NCBI GenBank assembly: GCA_947579605.1
Contig: OX388324.1
Location: forward strand, 18,979,746 to 19,043,745
DNA length: 64,000 bases
Source: Athripsodes cinereus
Taxonomy: Eukaryota > Arthropoda > Insecta > Trichoptera > Leptoceridae
Direction of reading: 5' to 3'
Shown: piece by piece, positions 21,855-31,872 of the stretch
Position numbering within the stretch: the stretch's first letter is position 1
Layout of the letters: each line of letters starts with the position of its first letter
Made by a program: the position numbers and the translations under genes
Notes under the pieces: generated by a model
Databases searched by the model: none
What the model was told of the DNA's origin: nothing
The model's input: only the letters and a program-made list of their open reading frames with translations

Positions 21855-22405
21855 TATCGATGGTTTAAAGCACAGAAGACACATGTCCACATTTGACAGT
21901 TTAGAGAAAACAGGTTTTGAAAGTTTGAGATTCTTAATTAATACACTAACTTCAAATTAATGCAGAAGATGTTGAAAATCATAATCTTTGTTCTTTTTTA
22001 ATGTCATTTATTACTTATTTTTTACTATATTTTTAACCAGAATGCCAAGAATTAGCATTTTTAGATGATGGTCATGGACATGTGTTTGGAAGTGTGATGG
22101 AAGTGCCACTCACGGCGACTTTTGGGATGCGTTTATGCGTGCACAGATGACACATGTCCGTCCTAAATGGACACGTGTTTTTTAGAATCTTCATATCTTA
22201 TGTGACATGTTACATCTGTGCACAAAACAAAGTGAATTTGTGGATATGTGACATTTGGTTTTTACTAAATATTTCAATAATGGTATTAAGATTGTTGGTA
22301 ATATTTAATCAGGACATAGATGGCGTTGCAAACGATCTTGTACATGTATTAACTCATTTTATCTAAAAAGTGGACATGTGTCTTCTGTGCTTTAAACCAT
22401 CGATA
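21855..22405. mobile_element. MITE with perfect 36-bp TIRs starting TATCGATGG
   Basis: TATCGATGGTTTAAAGCACA begins the left repeat (21855-21890). The right repeat (22370-22405) is its exact complement over 36 bp. A TA target site is plausible because TATCGATA contains it. The interior is non-coding. The ends resemble those of the element at 50.78 kb. Confidence 0.8.
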
Positions 22406-22690
22406 TATGCGATGAACATACCGCAAAACTTACTTCTAAAGCCTAATCTAGTTGGCACAGATCATCGCCACATAATACATTATTTTATTTTATTTTATTT
22501 TATAAATATATAAGCACAAAACAGACAATAACTACATAAATAAAGTAAGAAAACAGGTTAATCATTCAGAGATCAGCTATCATCCAATACCATGCGCCAC
22601 AATTAGTTTTAAAAAGATAGGTACCTAACATTCCGGTCATCTCAACATGCCTACATTATACACATTTCATGTTTATCTTGTATTGTCCTG
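22406..22690. other. Unassigned spacer
   Basis: TTTTATTTTATTTTATTTTA run at 22482-22503, then nothing recognisable. Confidence 0.4.
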
Positions 22691-22892
22691 AGGCCTGAGT
22701 CAATAACACACTTTCGCGTCACGTTCCCGCTCCGTTAGCGTTCAAGTGCAGACGAAGTTGCAAGCAAGTGTCAATTTCGTCAAGCAAGGTACACAATAGT
22801 TACGAAAATTAACACTTTGGCGCAACATCGTCTGCACCCGAACGCTAACGGAGCGGGAACGTGACGCGAAAGTGTGTTATTGACTCAGGCCT
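22691..22892. mobile_element. MITE of 202 bp, near-complete inverted repeat, CTG target duplication
   Basis: Ends AGGCCTGAGTCAATAACACA... are inverted over at least 53 bp without a mismatch and over about 70 bp with few. CTG flanks both sides (22688-22690 and 22893-22895). A second copy at 57563-57762 lies in the opposite orientation. A 3-bp CWG duplication points to the PIF/Harbinger group; this assignment is inferred. Confidence 0.85.
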
Positions 22893-23764
22893 CTGCTGTT
22901 TTGTTGTATTGTAATGTATTTTACTGCACGTATTGTCCATTGAATTTCGTACTCGTATTATATATTATAATATTCGTATTGAAATTCGTACAGGTATTCG
23001 TAATATCAAATAAGGCAATGAGATATTCCACCCATCTTGAATGTCTTAACTTCTATTGTCATTGGGGGAAGAATTTGCATATTTGATTCAAGCAGTTAGT
23101 CCGTTGGCTTATTAAGGCAAACGCTGTGAAGACATCGATAATTATTCTCACAATATGTGGTATGATGCAATTTATCTTTCTCTATTTACTAGGAAACTTT
23201 AAAAAAATTATAGAAAATAGTTGCAAAATTACTATAAGTTTATAATTAATTTTTTTTTCGCCTTTGCCTTTTTATTTTGGAAATAAAAATACATTGTGAC
23301 TAGCATCGGGTTATATTGCTAGTCAAAAAATATAGTTAAGTGAAAAATATGAAAAATTTAAGCTGATTTTGCGGGTGAATCTCTTCAATAGTAAATAAAC
23401 TTTCCGGATTCTCCGTAATAGAAGAGAAAGAAGAAATTGTAGGGTTGCGGTAGAAAAGAGAAAAAGAAAACTTAAGAATTCTAGCAACAGAGCAACAGTG
23501 CTAACAATTAAAAATTGTTTTATTCATAAAAGAAAAAAATATTCCTTTGATTCAAGCGAAAGGAGAACATTCTTATAAGTCTTCAGGTATATAAAAGAGA
23601 TACGAGCAGCTGAAATTATTTTATAAAGGTATTCTTTGAAAATATATTTTCGTAATTTAATGTTTTTTTTAATTACCTTTGTATATTTTTTTGGCTTTTC
23701 TTTTACATTATTGTTAGTTGTTTTATTGCTAGTTTATTTTTTTCATTTCGAACATCTATCTAGA
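22893..23764. other. No gene recognised
   Basis: AT-rich DNA. A 70-codon frame at 22874-23086 has no domain. Confidence 0.5.
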
Positions 23765-23769
23765 CAAGA

Positions 23770-23960
23770 ATAAGTTCGTCAGTAATCTGGAGGTAGAGGA
23801 GTCTCGATCTCATGCACAAGAGGTGCACGGTTCGATCCCAGCTACCAGAAAACTCTTCCTTCATATGACTCAAGGTTTTAGCTTACTGTTAAAGGTGCAT
23901 AAGGTTGTATTTTAGTTTATAACAAAAACCCAGATATGTCTTTATAAAAAAAACAATAGA
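23770..23960 (+). mobile_element. tRNA-derived SINE, family A
   Basis: The tRNA-like head includes CTGGAGGTAGAGGAGTCTCG and the B box GGTTCGATCCC (23829-23839). The body ends with AAAGGTGCATAAGGTTG and the tail TTTATAACAAAAACCCAGAT, then ATGTCTTTATAAAAAAAA. RNA polymerase III would start at the head. It is the fullest copy of the family here. Confidence 0.8.
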
Positions 23961-24376
23961 AATTGGTATGGTCATTATTTGGACATTTCGCGAATAAGTA
24001 TTAACCATTGGTTGAGAAACTTCGATATTATTGACCAAAGACCCACTTGTTGGAAGTCCATTTCAATATAGCTATAAGAAGGTGTTAGGGGACGGATGCT
24101 GAGTCAGAAGACGGTTAATATTTCTTGAAAGAGTATTTAAATCTATTAAAAGATTGAGATGTTCTTTGAGAATAAGGCAACGACCATCGCAAACTGCGAA
24201 ATGATAGAGTAAAAATTGATGTTATGTGTAGGAATTGTCAAAAGACGCTCGTTTTGGCTCGCTAAACCATAGTTTTCTATATTCTCGAATTTTTCTTTCA
24301 AAAAGAGCTTAAAGATGAATTGGTTGTTTCATTCAACTTAAGAGTTTTTTTTTTAATTATTCATCAATTATTCATC

Positions 24377-24530
24377 GGTAGCCTGGAGGTAGAGTCTTGA
24401 CCTCGTGAACAGGGGTCCGTGCCGGCAAACTCTCCTTTCACGACACAAGCTTACTGTGAAAGGTGTATAAGGTTTTACCTATTTGGGTTTATAACAAAAC
24501 CCAGATATATCTTTCTAAAAAAATATATAG
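24377..24530 (+). mobile_element. tRNA-derived SINE, family A, B box lost
   Basis: The head GGTAGCCTGGAGGTAGAGTC is intact, but the B-box bases are deleted after ACAGGGGTCCGTGCCGGC. The tail TGGGTTTATAACAAAACCCA and ATATATCTTTCTAAAAAAA is present. It lies 420 bp from the other copy, same strand. Confidence 0.8.
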
Positions 24531-25379
24531 GTATGTAAGAAAGTACCTAGGTTGTCACTTTGTTAGATTATTTTATTTTTAAAACCTAGGTACCTGCCTA
24601 GTAGTTAAATTATTTTGAATTTTTGATTTGATTTTATTATGTTCCATTTTGTTTCAACTGATTTTTTACTATGATTTATGATTGATTTTGACAACTAACC
24701 GAGAAAACATATAAGAATAAAATAACATATATTGTCGAATCTTTGTTTTGTCAGATGAAACAAAATTGTGTTCATTTTGTGTTTTTTAAAAAAAATATTA
24801 AATTATGTTTCAGTATATATGTTTATTAATTGTGTTTGTGTCTAGCATAATTATATAGCATTAAATCTATGTACCTATATTGAAATAACTTTTTGCTAAA
24901 ATCATTACAAAAATGTATAAAAATAAAGACAAAAAGTACGTGACTTTTATATCTCCATGAAACAATGATTTTTCAGGTATTTTCATAAAAAGGGATAAAG
25001 CTAAGACCCTATTATAGCTAAATCTTTAATCCGCTATTCGATGGTCCTTCAAGAATGGTATTAAAGACTAATCCCTTTTGAAAACAAGAGCAGCCGATAT
25101 TCCACAACTATGTACTACCTAATGCTTTTTCATCTTCTTTTAGATGAGGATACGATTTTCTATATAATCTCAGTATGTACATATCTTCAAACATCGGATT
25201 AATAAAAGGTAAAATAAAAATAATAATAGTAATGCTTTCATTTGACTTGACTTGACAATCCACACTTGACTTAAAAATCTTAAGAACAATTATTAATATC
25301 GGCAACGGTAGATGAAATGAACAAAGGATCGATCAAACCATCAAGAAATTTCAAAGCTACATCGTCCTTTTCGTGCCAA
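24531..25379. other. No gene recognised
   Basis: AT-rich DNA without supported frames or repeats. Confidence 0.5.
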
Positions 25380-25617
25380 TAAAATTTGAGACTTTCAGGC
25401 AGGGAGGCATACATCATCGCTGAATCAAAAATATAAAATGTCTTGGCACGTGATGTCACAGTAGTGTTTGTAAAACATTATGTTTCTTAACCTTCTACAA
25501 GACACTAAGAATCGAGGAATCCACATAATTTTTCTTTCATACCACAACTTTTACAGGACACTTGAAAAGTTATTGAAAAGAGTGGGAGTCCTATTTTATG
25601 CCGAGGACTCCACCACA
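25380..25617 (+). repeat. Interspersed repeat R
   Basis: Contains TTTCAGGCAGGGAGGCATAC, ATCATCGCTGAATC, CTTTTACAGGACACTTGAAA, AGAGTGGGAGTCCT and GCCGAGGACTCCAC in family order. The MITE at 25620 begins immediately after it. Confidence 0.65.
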
Positions 25618-25619
25618 TA

Positions 25620-26169
25620 TCGTCCCTCTTCTGACTAACTGTCGTATCTGACATTTTTGGCGAAATTGAGTTATGATCACCAATGTGTACTTATATGCGC
25701 CCTGCATGTTCTCACTGAAGATCACACCTGTAACTGTTACCGTTATCCTGGAAAAGCCTTCTGATTTGTTGACGTATCTACGAATTATTCTAAATAAAAT
25801 GTGTTGTATCTACTAATTCTTCAAAATTTTATCACAAAAATGATTCTGAGATATACAAGATATACACATATAAAATATAGGTGCATTGTACCTAGTGGGT
25901 CAGCAACACCAACGCATTGTTAATTGTTACATAAATAATTGTGGTATTATTTATATAAATGTGAAGTAAATATTTTATGAATAAAGAAATTATGAAAATG
26001 AAAATGAAAAATGAAATTTAATATATTTACACTGTATCTAGGTGTACTACCTAACGTACACTACCTAACACAAACTAGGAGAGACGAAAATATGCACGAC
26101 AAAACACAAAAAACGCTCTCCTGAACAATTTACATTTAGGCAGATACGACAGTTAGTCAGAAGAGGGAA
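25620..26169. mobile_element. MITE with TIR TCGTCCCTCTTCTGACTAAC
   Basis: The 31-bp left end (25620-25650) is matched by the complement at 26139-26168, decayed at the last bases. A second copy at 50265-50650, inverted relative to this one, shares the interior at both sides. This copy has about 170 extra bases in the middle. A TA precedes the left end. Confidence 0.75.
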
Positions 26170-26289
26170 TCTTCCGATATGGAGACAATCTTCTTGTTTT
26201 GCTCCTCCTGTTGGCAATCACTCTGGCATAGGCTTCATAGTCCTGCTCTGTCCGAGATTATTTCTCCACATTTATTTTATATCATATCC

Positions 26290-26515
26290 CAAGCGTGGTA
26301 GGAAGAAGGAACGGAACGCCACATAGAATTACCTTAACCTACTTCTTTCGCTACTTCTTTTCATACAATTTCTCATATACGCACATCGATTTCTCTTACT
26401 CTACACACCTCCGTCTTATAGAATTTGATCCACCTTATTAAGTCAGGTGTTTCTCTGACGCCCGCACTTTCTTAGACCTCCTATCCTTCAGATAATCCTC
26501 CTCTTTTTCAAGCTT
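26290..26515 (-). mobile_element. Decayed LINE tail, same family as 27.9 kb
   Basis: Words such as CTGACGCCCGCACTTTCTTA and GGAACGGAACGCCACATA are the complement of the end of the LINE fragment at 28250-28490. No open frame is left. Confidence 0.6.
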
Positions 26516-26787
26516 AAAGGAACATCAAAGAGCATTCAGGGGACTTTCTAGATTTTTAGAATTGGTAGTTCATTGTATTCAGTATATGTACTTTTAATAT
26601 TGAAAATGTAATGTAAGAACATTCTGAGGGTAAGGGACGTAAACTGATCGAATCATTGAAGATTAATAAATGTCTATTTTACTAAGTGGATATAATTAAT
26701 GTCCAAACTCCTTTAACTTCGCCATTGCTTTGTTCTAAAACACCCCCACCTAACATCCCTTAATAATATCTTAAGTATATATAGACG

Positions 26788-26930
26788 TTGTTTTCTCTTG
26801 TAAATTTAGTTTATACTCCGCCCTGATGATGCCAATGTATTGGTGAAAGCGTTGGGCGTAATTGTAGTATACTTTGATATACATTAATGTGAAACAAAAA
26901 ACAGTGTTTTTTATATTTTTATATTATTAA
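26788..26930 (+). mobile_element. Second copy of the 8.6-kb ribozyme element, 5'-shortened
   Basis: From TTCTCTTGTAAATTTAGTTT to the CAGTGTTTTTTATATT end it follows 8650-8784 closely, but the left inverted repeat is cut off at TTGTTTTC. Confidence 0.8.
26813..26871 (+). ncRNA. Decayed hammerhead-like motif
   Basis: CTGATGA (26823-26829), stem II CCAA/TTGG and GAAA (26845-26848) are kept, as is stem I CGCC/GGCG. Stem III and cleavage bases have changed from GCGCTA to GCGTTG. A G at the cleavage position does not support hammerhead cleavage, so this copy is expected to be inactive. Confidence 0.6.
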
Positions 26931-27249
26931 ATATATTCAATTTATCTTTGTCAATACATAGACAACTAAGTTTGGGAGATTTTTTTGACTTAACAATAAA
27001 ACAACAATCTGAGTATTACGTAGTTTGTTCTCTCTGAGATGCCAATAGGTCTCTCAATCTCTACACATAGTCTTAATATCCATTCAGTCGAATGAAAATC
27101 GAAGAAAGAGTTTTGCCAAAGTTTTGGCAGCGATTTAGTAGATGTTTCAACTTTATCTAATACTCCGCTTCCACTACTATTTACTTCTAGTTTTTAACCT
27201 TACATTGCTCAGGGAATTCAAAAATAAAACACTGCATTACTTTCTTTAT

Positions 27250-27293
27250 GAATAACTTCTCACCTTTCCAGGCAGAAAGGTGAGAAGTTATTC
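27250..27293. repeat. Perfect 19-bp inverted repeat, 6-base loop
   Basis: GAATAACTTCTCACCTTTC (27250-27268) and its exact complement (27275-27293) enclose CAGGCA. No T run follows, so it is not a simple terminator-like site; it may be a small element remnant. Confidence 0.85.
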
Positions 27294-27864
27294 AGACTCC
27301 CAGGCCTTTTGGGTGATCATTCAGTGAGTTTTTTTAGAATCTGTAATTAAACATGTAATAAAAATTTACCGGCTGTATACCAAAAAAGGGAACTGAGTCT
27401 AATATTTTTCATAGTGAAAGTTTTATAGTGTTTTGATTTTAATGTTATTTTATTGCACAAAGTTTTAAAAATACAAAACAATCATAAAAAAATTAAATTA
27501 TATAAAATGCATTGCATAAAGCTTAAGTAATGGTATACATTGTAGAGGTTATAAACAATTGGAATACCTACTTGACAAGCAGGGCACCAGTCCCTCAAAA
27601 GTTACTTACGTACATTGGATAATAGTGGATGTTTTTGGACTCATAAACTTGTGTAGGTACAACTTTGATACCTCAGTTACAAAAAATGTGCAATGTTTAA
27701 TATTCATTTTTAGTAAAAAAAAAATAACAAACTATCAGAAATGAGGATTGAAATATTCATTAAATAAATCGGATATGATCTCAAAAAACCCGGTAATATC
27801 TTTGTCAATAAAATTGTAAAAAATATATTTTAAAGTGTTTTTTGCTGATTCGTGAGCAGTGATT
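27294..27864. other. No gene recognised
   Basis: AT-rich DNA. A 61-codon frame at 27559-27744 has no domain. Confidence 0.5.
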
Positions 27865-28500
27865 TTGATAATTGGTATATATTAATTTAGGAAATTTGTT
27901 TGCGAGGGATGGAAGGTGTGACAAGGATATTGAAAGAAGAAAAGTGGCCGGTGCTAGGATCAACGATGCACTTCGATCCATTGTCAATAATGACAATGTA
28001 TCGAACATGGCAAAATTTCTAGTGCACGAAACCATCCTGGTACCGACACTTATGTATGCAAGCGAAACGTGGACATGGTTGAAGAGGGATGAAAGTGGAA
28101 TAAATGCTGTGGAGATGAGATCACTGAGGAGAATGGTTGGTAAAACGTTGCGTGACAGAGTGAAGAATGAGGATATAAGAAGAATGAGTGGATGCAAGAG
28201 GAGTGTTGTGGATAGAATGCGTGTAAATAAATTGAGATGGTTTGGTCATGTGGAACGAATGGATGAGGAAAGAATGACAAAGAGGATATACCTGTCTGAA
28301 AGGAGGGATGTGAGGAAGCGCGGGCGTCCGAGAACTACATAGCTTGATCATGTAGATCAAATTCTCAAGAACGGCCTTATTTTGAGAAATCGACGTGCGT
28401 GCATGAGAAATTGTATGACTGTTGAAGAAGCGTTAGAAGTATGTAAGGACAGATCTGTATGGTGTTCCGTTCTGGGATACGGCGTGAGGGAATAAATAAT
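27865..28500 (+). mobile_element. LINE reverse-transcriptase C-terminal fragment
   Basis: The open frame 27872-28342 ends in a LINE-type tail: LVHETILVPTLMYASETWTW, EMRSLRRMVGKTLRDRVKNE, then NKLRWFGHVERMDEERMTKR and KRGRPRTT. The reading continues past a stop with LDHVDQILKNG up to a final GYGVRE. This is the region behind the reverse transcriptase domain in RTE/CR1-type elements of insects. No target duplication was seen. Fragments of the same family lie at 26.3 kb (minus) and 51.3 kb (plus). Confidence 0.82.
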
Positions 28501-28816
28501 ATATATTAATATTTATTCTTTAAAACCAAACGTTTCTAAAATTCAAAAATTTAAAAATCCCAAACATGCTCAGCAGACGAAGAATTTTTAGTCTCAAAAA
28601 AAATAATAATTTTTCATATTGCAATTCTGATAAACGTTTTTATAAAAGCTAAACACATAAACAAACAAACGTAAATTAAAGTTTGCACATAAACAGACCA
28701 TTATATTTATAGGCAGCATTAAAGTTTACCTACTACTACTAATATGGTATTACAAAGGAATTCGTATGAAAATCTGTAAGCTATAAATTGTCTATCAATT
28801 TGCTTGAAAGCCTTTC
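28501..28816. other. No gene recognised
   Basis: AT-rich spacer. Confidence 0.5.
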
Positions 28817-28969
28817 TGACCACAATACATACGAGCATCCATAAAGCTATAACAATCTTTAAAGACCAGAGTTCAAAGGCCAAAGCAACAGAAATAAAAA
28901 GAACACACACAATCATTATAACTTACATAAAAAAGTAAGCTTTATAGCTGCTCGTATGTATTGTGGTCA
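28817..28969. mobile_element. Short TIR element, 153 bp
   Basis: TGACCACAATACATACGAGC (28817-28836) and its exact complement (28950-28969); the pairing extends inward with two mismatches to about 37 bp. Only one copy in the window and no clear target duplication. Confidence 0.65.
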
Positions 28970-28994
28970 ATTAAACCTACTTATCTAAATAGAG

Positions 28995-29160
28995 ATTTTT
29001 AAATAATTGTTTATTTATTTATTTATAATAATACATACCTACGGCTTACGCCTTTAATATATGTTACAAACAATAATTACACAACACCACCATCGCATCA
29101 AATTGAATTTAATTGGCGATGTAAATAATTAAATGTTTATTATTGTATTGTTCATTGTTA
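28995..29160 (-). mobile_element. Probable antisense LINE 3' tail
   Basis: TTTATTTATTTATTTATAAT followed by ACATACCTACGGCTTACGCC, an arrangement also seen at 8345-8400. Reading from the minus strand it would be a LINE end with an AAATA tail. Confidence 0.35.
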
Positions 29161-29204
29161 AAGCTGTCGTATCTGTTAAAATTAAAAAAAAAAATTCAAA
29201 CTCA

Positions 29205-29520
29205 AAACAAAAATAAAATATACTGCATCACTTCATAAATTAACATAAAAAACATAAAATAAACATAAAAATTAAACACATAGTGTCACATAAACCATAG
29301 AATAAAATTACAACAGCATCATGTCAAATCACAAAAAAAACGAACTGTATCATATCTAACCATAAAATAAAGCAACAATACACTGCATCACATCGAATTT
29401 TAAAATAAAAATAAAACACACTGTCATGTCAAATTATAGAATAAAATTACAGCACATTCATCATGTCAAATCATAAAATAAAAATAAAACATATTGAATC
29501 ATATCAAACTCGAATGACAA
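29205..29520. repeat. Degenerate tandem repeat, about 40-bp spacing
   Basis: CATCATGTCAAATCA-like words followed by AAAATAAAA recur at about 29317, 29346, 29387, 29420, 29461 and 29500. No coding potential. Confidence 0.55.
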
Positions 29521-31459
29521 ATAAAAGTGCTAACAGGCCACACAAAAGGTAGACCACAATGCAGCACGTAGTCGGTGGCAATAGGAATCAGTTTGCTGAA
29601 AACAGGAAGATATGGATATACATATAAGATTAAAACCTATATTCGTCAATGAGGTTGAAAGATTCCAAACCTTGTGGCCAGCCATCTAGAATCAGATTAA
29701 TGGTCCCCAAATGTTCTATCCACGATCTCTCTGGTCGATGGGCCCTTCAACTTTCAATGGATGCAAAAAGGCAAATATGACCGTGATGATATAGAAAGTA
29801 TACAAAAGTGTTTACTTTTAAATATCCTGTGGAACGACTCATTCACAGCGGTATTTTCAATTAAACTAAACAGTACCTACTTATAAAAAAATATTATAAA
29901 CACGCCACGACCTCTTTCTTACAGGGTAGACAGCAATGATGATACGCTAATACATTTAATTCACATACTATATTTCTTTTTTTTTCTTTTTTTTTTCTTT
30001 TCTCTGGTAATAATAGTGTATTCAAAGAATAATTCAATCTGCTCTGAGTATTTTAATCGCCTTCAGGTCTTTAGTTCTAGTATGAATTTCAATCAAGATT
30101 GTTTCTCAAAACAAAAACAATTCTGTGTAAGATTATTTAAGATATATTCACTCATTATGACTGTAATAAATAAAACGAAAATAACCAAAAATAAAACATT
30201 TATACTGTATGGGTTACAGATTGAAACATTGGGGGGCTAAATATTTGACAAGACCATTGATTTTATAATTTAATAAGTATCTAGTTAAAATAATCAATCA
30301 AAATAAATAAAAAAAAAGGTAGGCATAAAAGTTTAGGGCATAAATCCTTATTTATAAAGTGATTACTAACATATTTTCTCTAATGAATTGTTTTAAGTTT
30401 GGATCGCGATTAATTTTGATGTTTACAAATTGTATAATTCTATTTATTTTTTTCACAGCTCAATAATTTGTTTACTGTCCGTCCAATCGGTGAGAAAGAA
30501 GGGAGTTCTTGATGATCAAGATTTTTATCTTTTGTGTCCAGAGAAAGAGGTTTGTATCCAGCTATGGCTAAATGCGGGCTAGCGGTAAGTAAGCAAGTTT
30601 CTATGGTTTTTCAATAAACCTCATTATTCTCGCCATTTTTTCATTTATATATTGTTGATCACAATACATTCACATTTATAAATAAATGCATTCAAATCAA
30701 ATAAAATCAAAATAACAAAGGCACGAAATCTTCCAACTAACACAAATTTAAAAAAAATATATTTCATACAAAAAATAAAAATTTGAAAATCATTTAACTC
30801 TATTCCATTTCAGTAAATTGTGGTTAGGTATCATATTTTACTACTTCAAACTTGTCATAGATAAATATAAATTGTAGCCCGTGAGATAGAATCATGACGC
30901 CCGTAAGAATAAGGCATGACGCCCGTTATTGGTACTTTTCAAAAGTAAATGGCTACTACTACAATTGGCTACCAACCTAATTAATAATATTAATACTAGT
31001 CCCATTCAATGGTTTGTGTACAAATTGATTGAGAATCTTTCTCCCAACCAATAATAATACAAATAATAACGTGCTAGGCAGTGCCGAGTACATTATTGTA
31101 TATAATTATGTAGGTATATATAGTTTGCAAATGGAATGGGAGGCAATGATATATTATTAGAAGGTAGCCCCTTCTGCTTCTTGTGTAAAAGTGTGGAAAG
31201 AGTGTCCGTTACTACTCACAACAATGAACCCAACATATAATTATCCCCAAAACCACAAAAAATGATGTGGTCATGATTTGAGTTAGATTGTTTTACGTCA
31301 AGGAGTTATTTGACGGCGTATAAAATGGAAATTTTCTGTCGTTGTATAGGACAAAGAGACAAACTTAACATCAATGTGTACCTACCTAGTTATAATTGAA
31401 AGGTTTGATTTTTTTGTAGTCATCAGACTTACTGCAAATAATAAACATGCATATTATCC
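29521..31459. other. No gene recognised
   Basis: Nearly 2 kb of AT-rich DNA. A short T/C-rich run lies at 29975-30004. A 74-codon frame at 30016-30240 has no domain. This is a place where a host exon or regulatory DNA could sit unseen, but nothing supports one. Confidence 0.4.
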
Positions 31460-31625
31460 TCTCCGTGACAGTAAAAAAATGAGACAATCAGGATGTGTGA
31501 CGTGCCTTATCAATGAATTGTGAATGTTAGTTGCATAAGAATGCATGAGGTTTTATAAACACCTGCTTTTCATAGGACACTCGAAAATTTCGAAAGAAGT
31601 AATTTTTCACCAAGGACTTCACGTG
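31460..31625 (+). repeat. Interspersed repeat R
   Basis: CCTCTCCGTGACAG, GAGACAATCAGGATG, AACACCTGCTTTTCATAGGA and CACTCGAAAATTTCG, ending CAAGGACTTCAC, follow the family order. Confidence 0.65.
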
Positions 31626-31872
31626 GCGTGTTCACACGAGATAAATATTTATTTTGTTTGAAATTGCAGTAATTGCGGTAATTCTAAACTATCATAGAAT
31701 AAAATTATCAGGATGGGTCATCAATTAATTATATCACATCGCAAACCTACTGCAAAATAATGTAAGTTGACTTAAATAATAAATAAATTACGGCGCAAAT
31801 CATGCTGGTGTGAACAAAAAAACCACACAAATGGCGAGATGTTATCACCGCAAGTATACTAACAGCAAATAC

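Noticed and set aside
29205..29520. CRISPR-like array
   Set aside because: Spacing is irregular, words are degenerate, and the DNA is eukaryotic.
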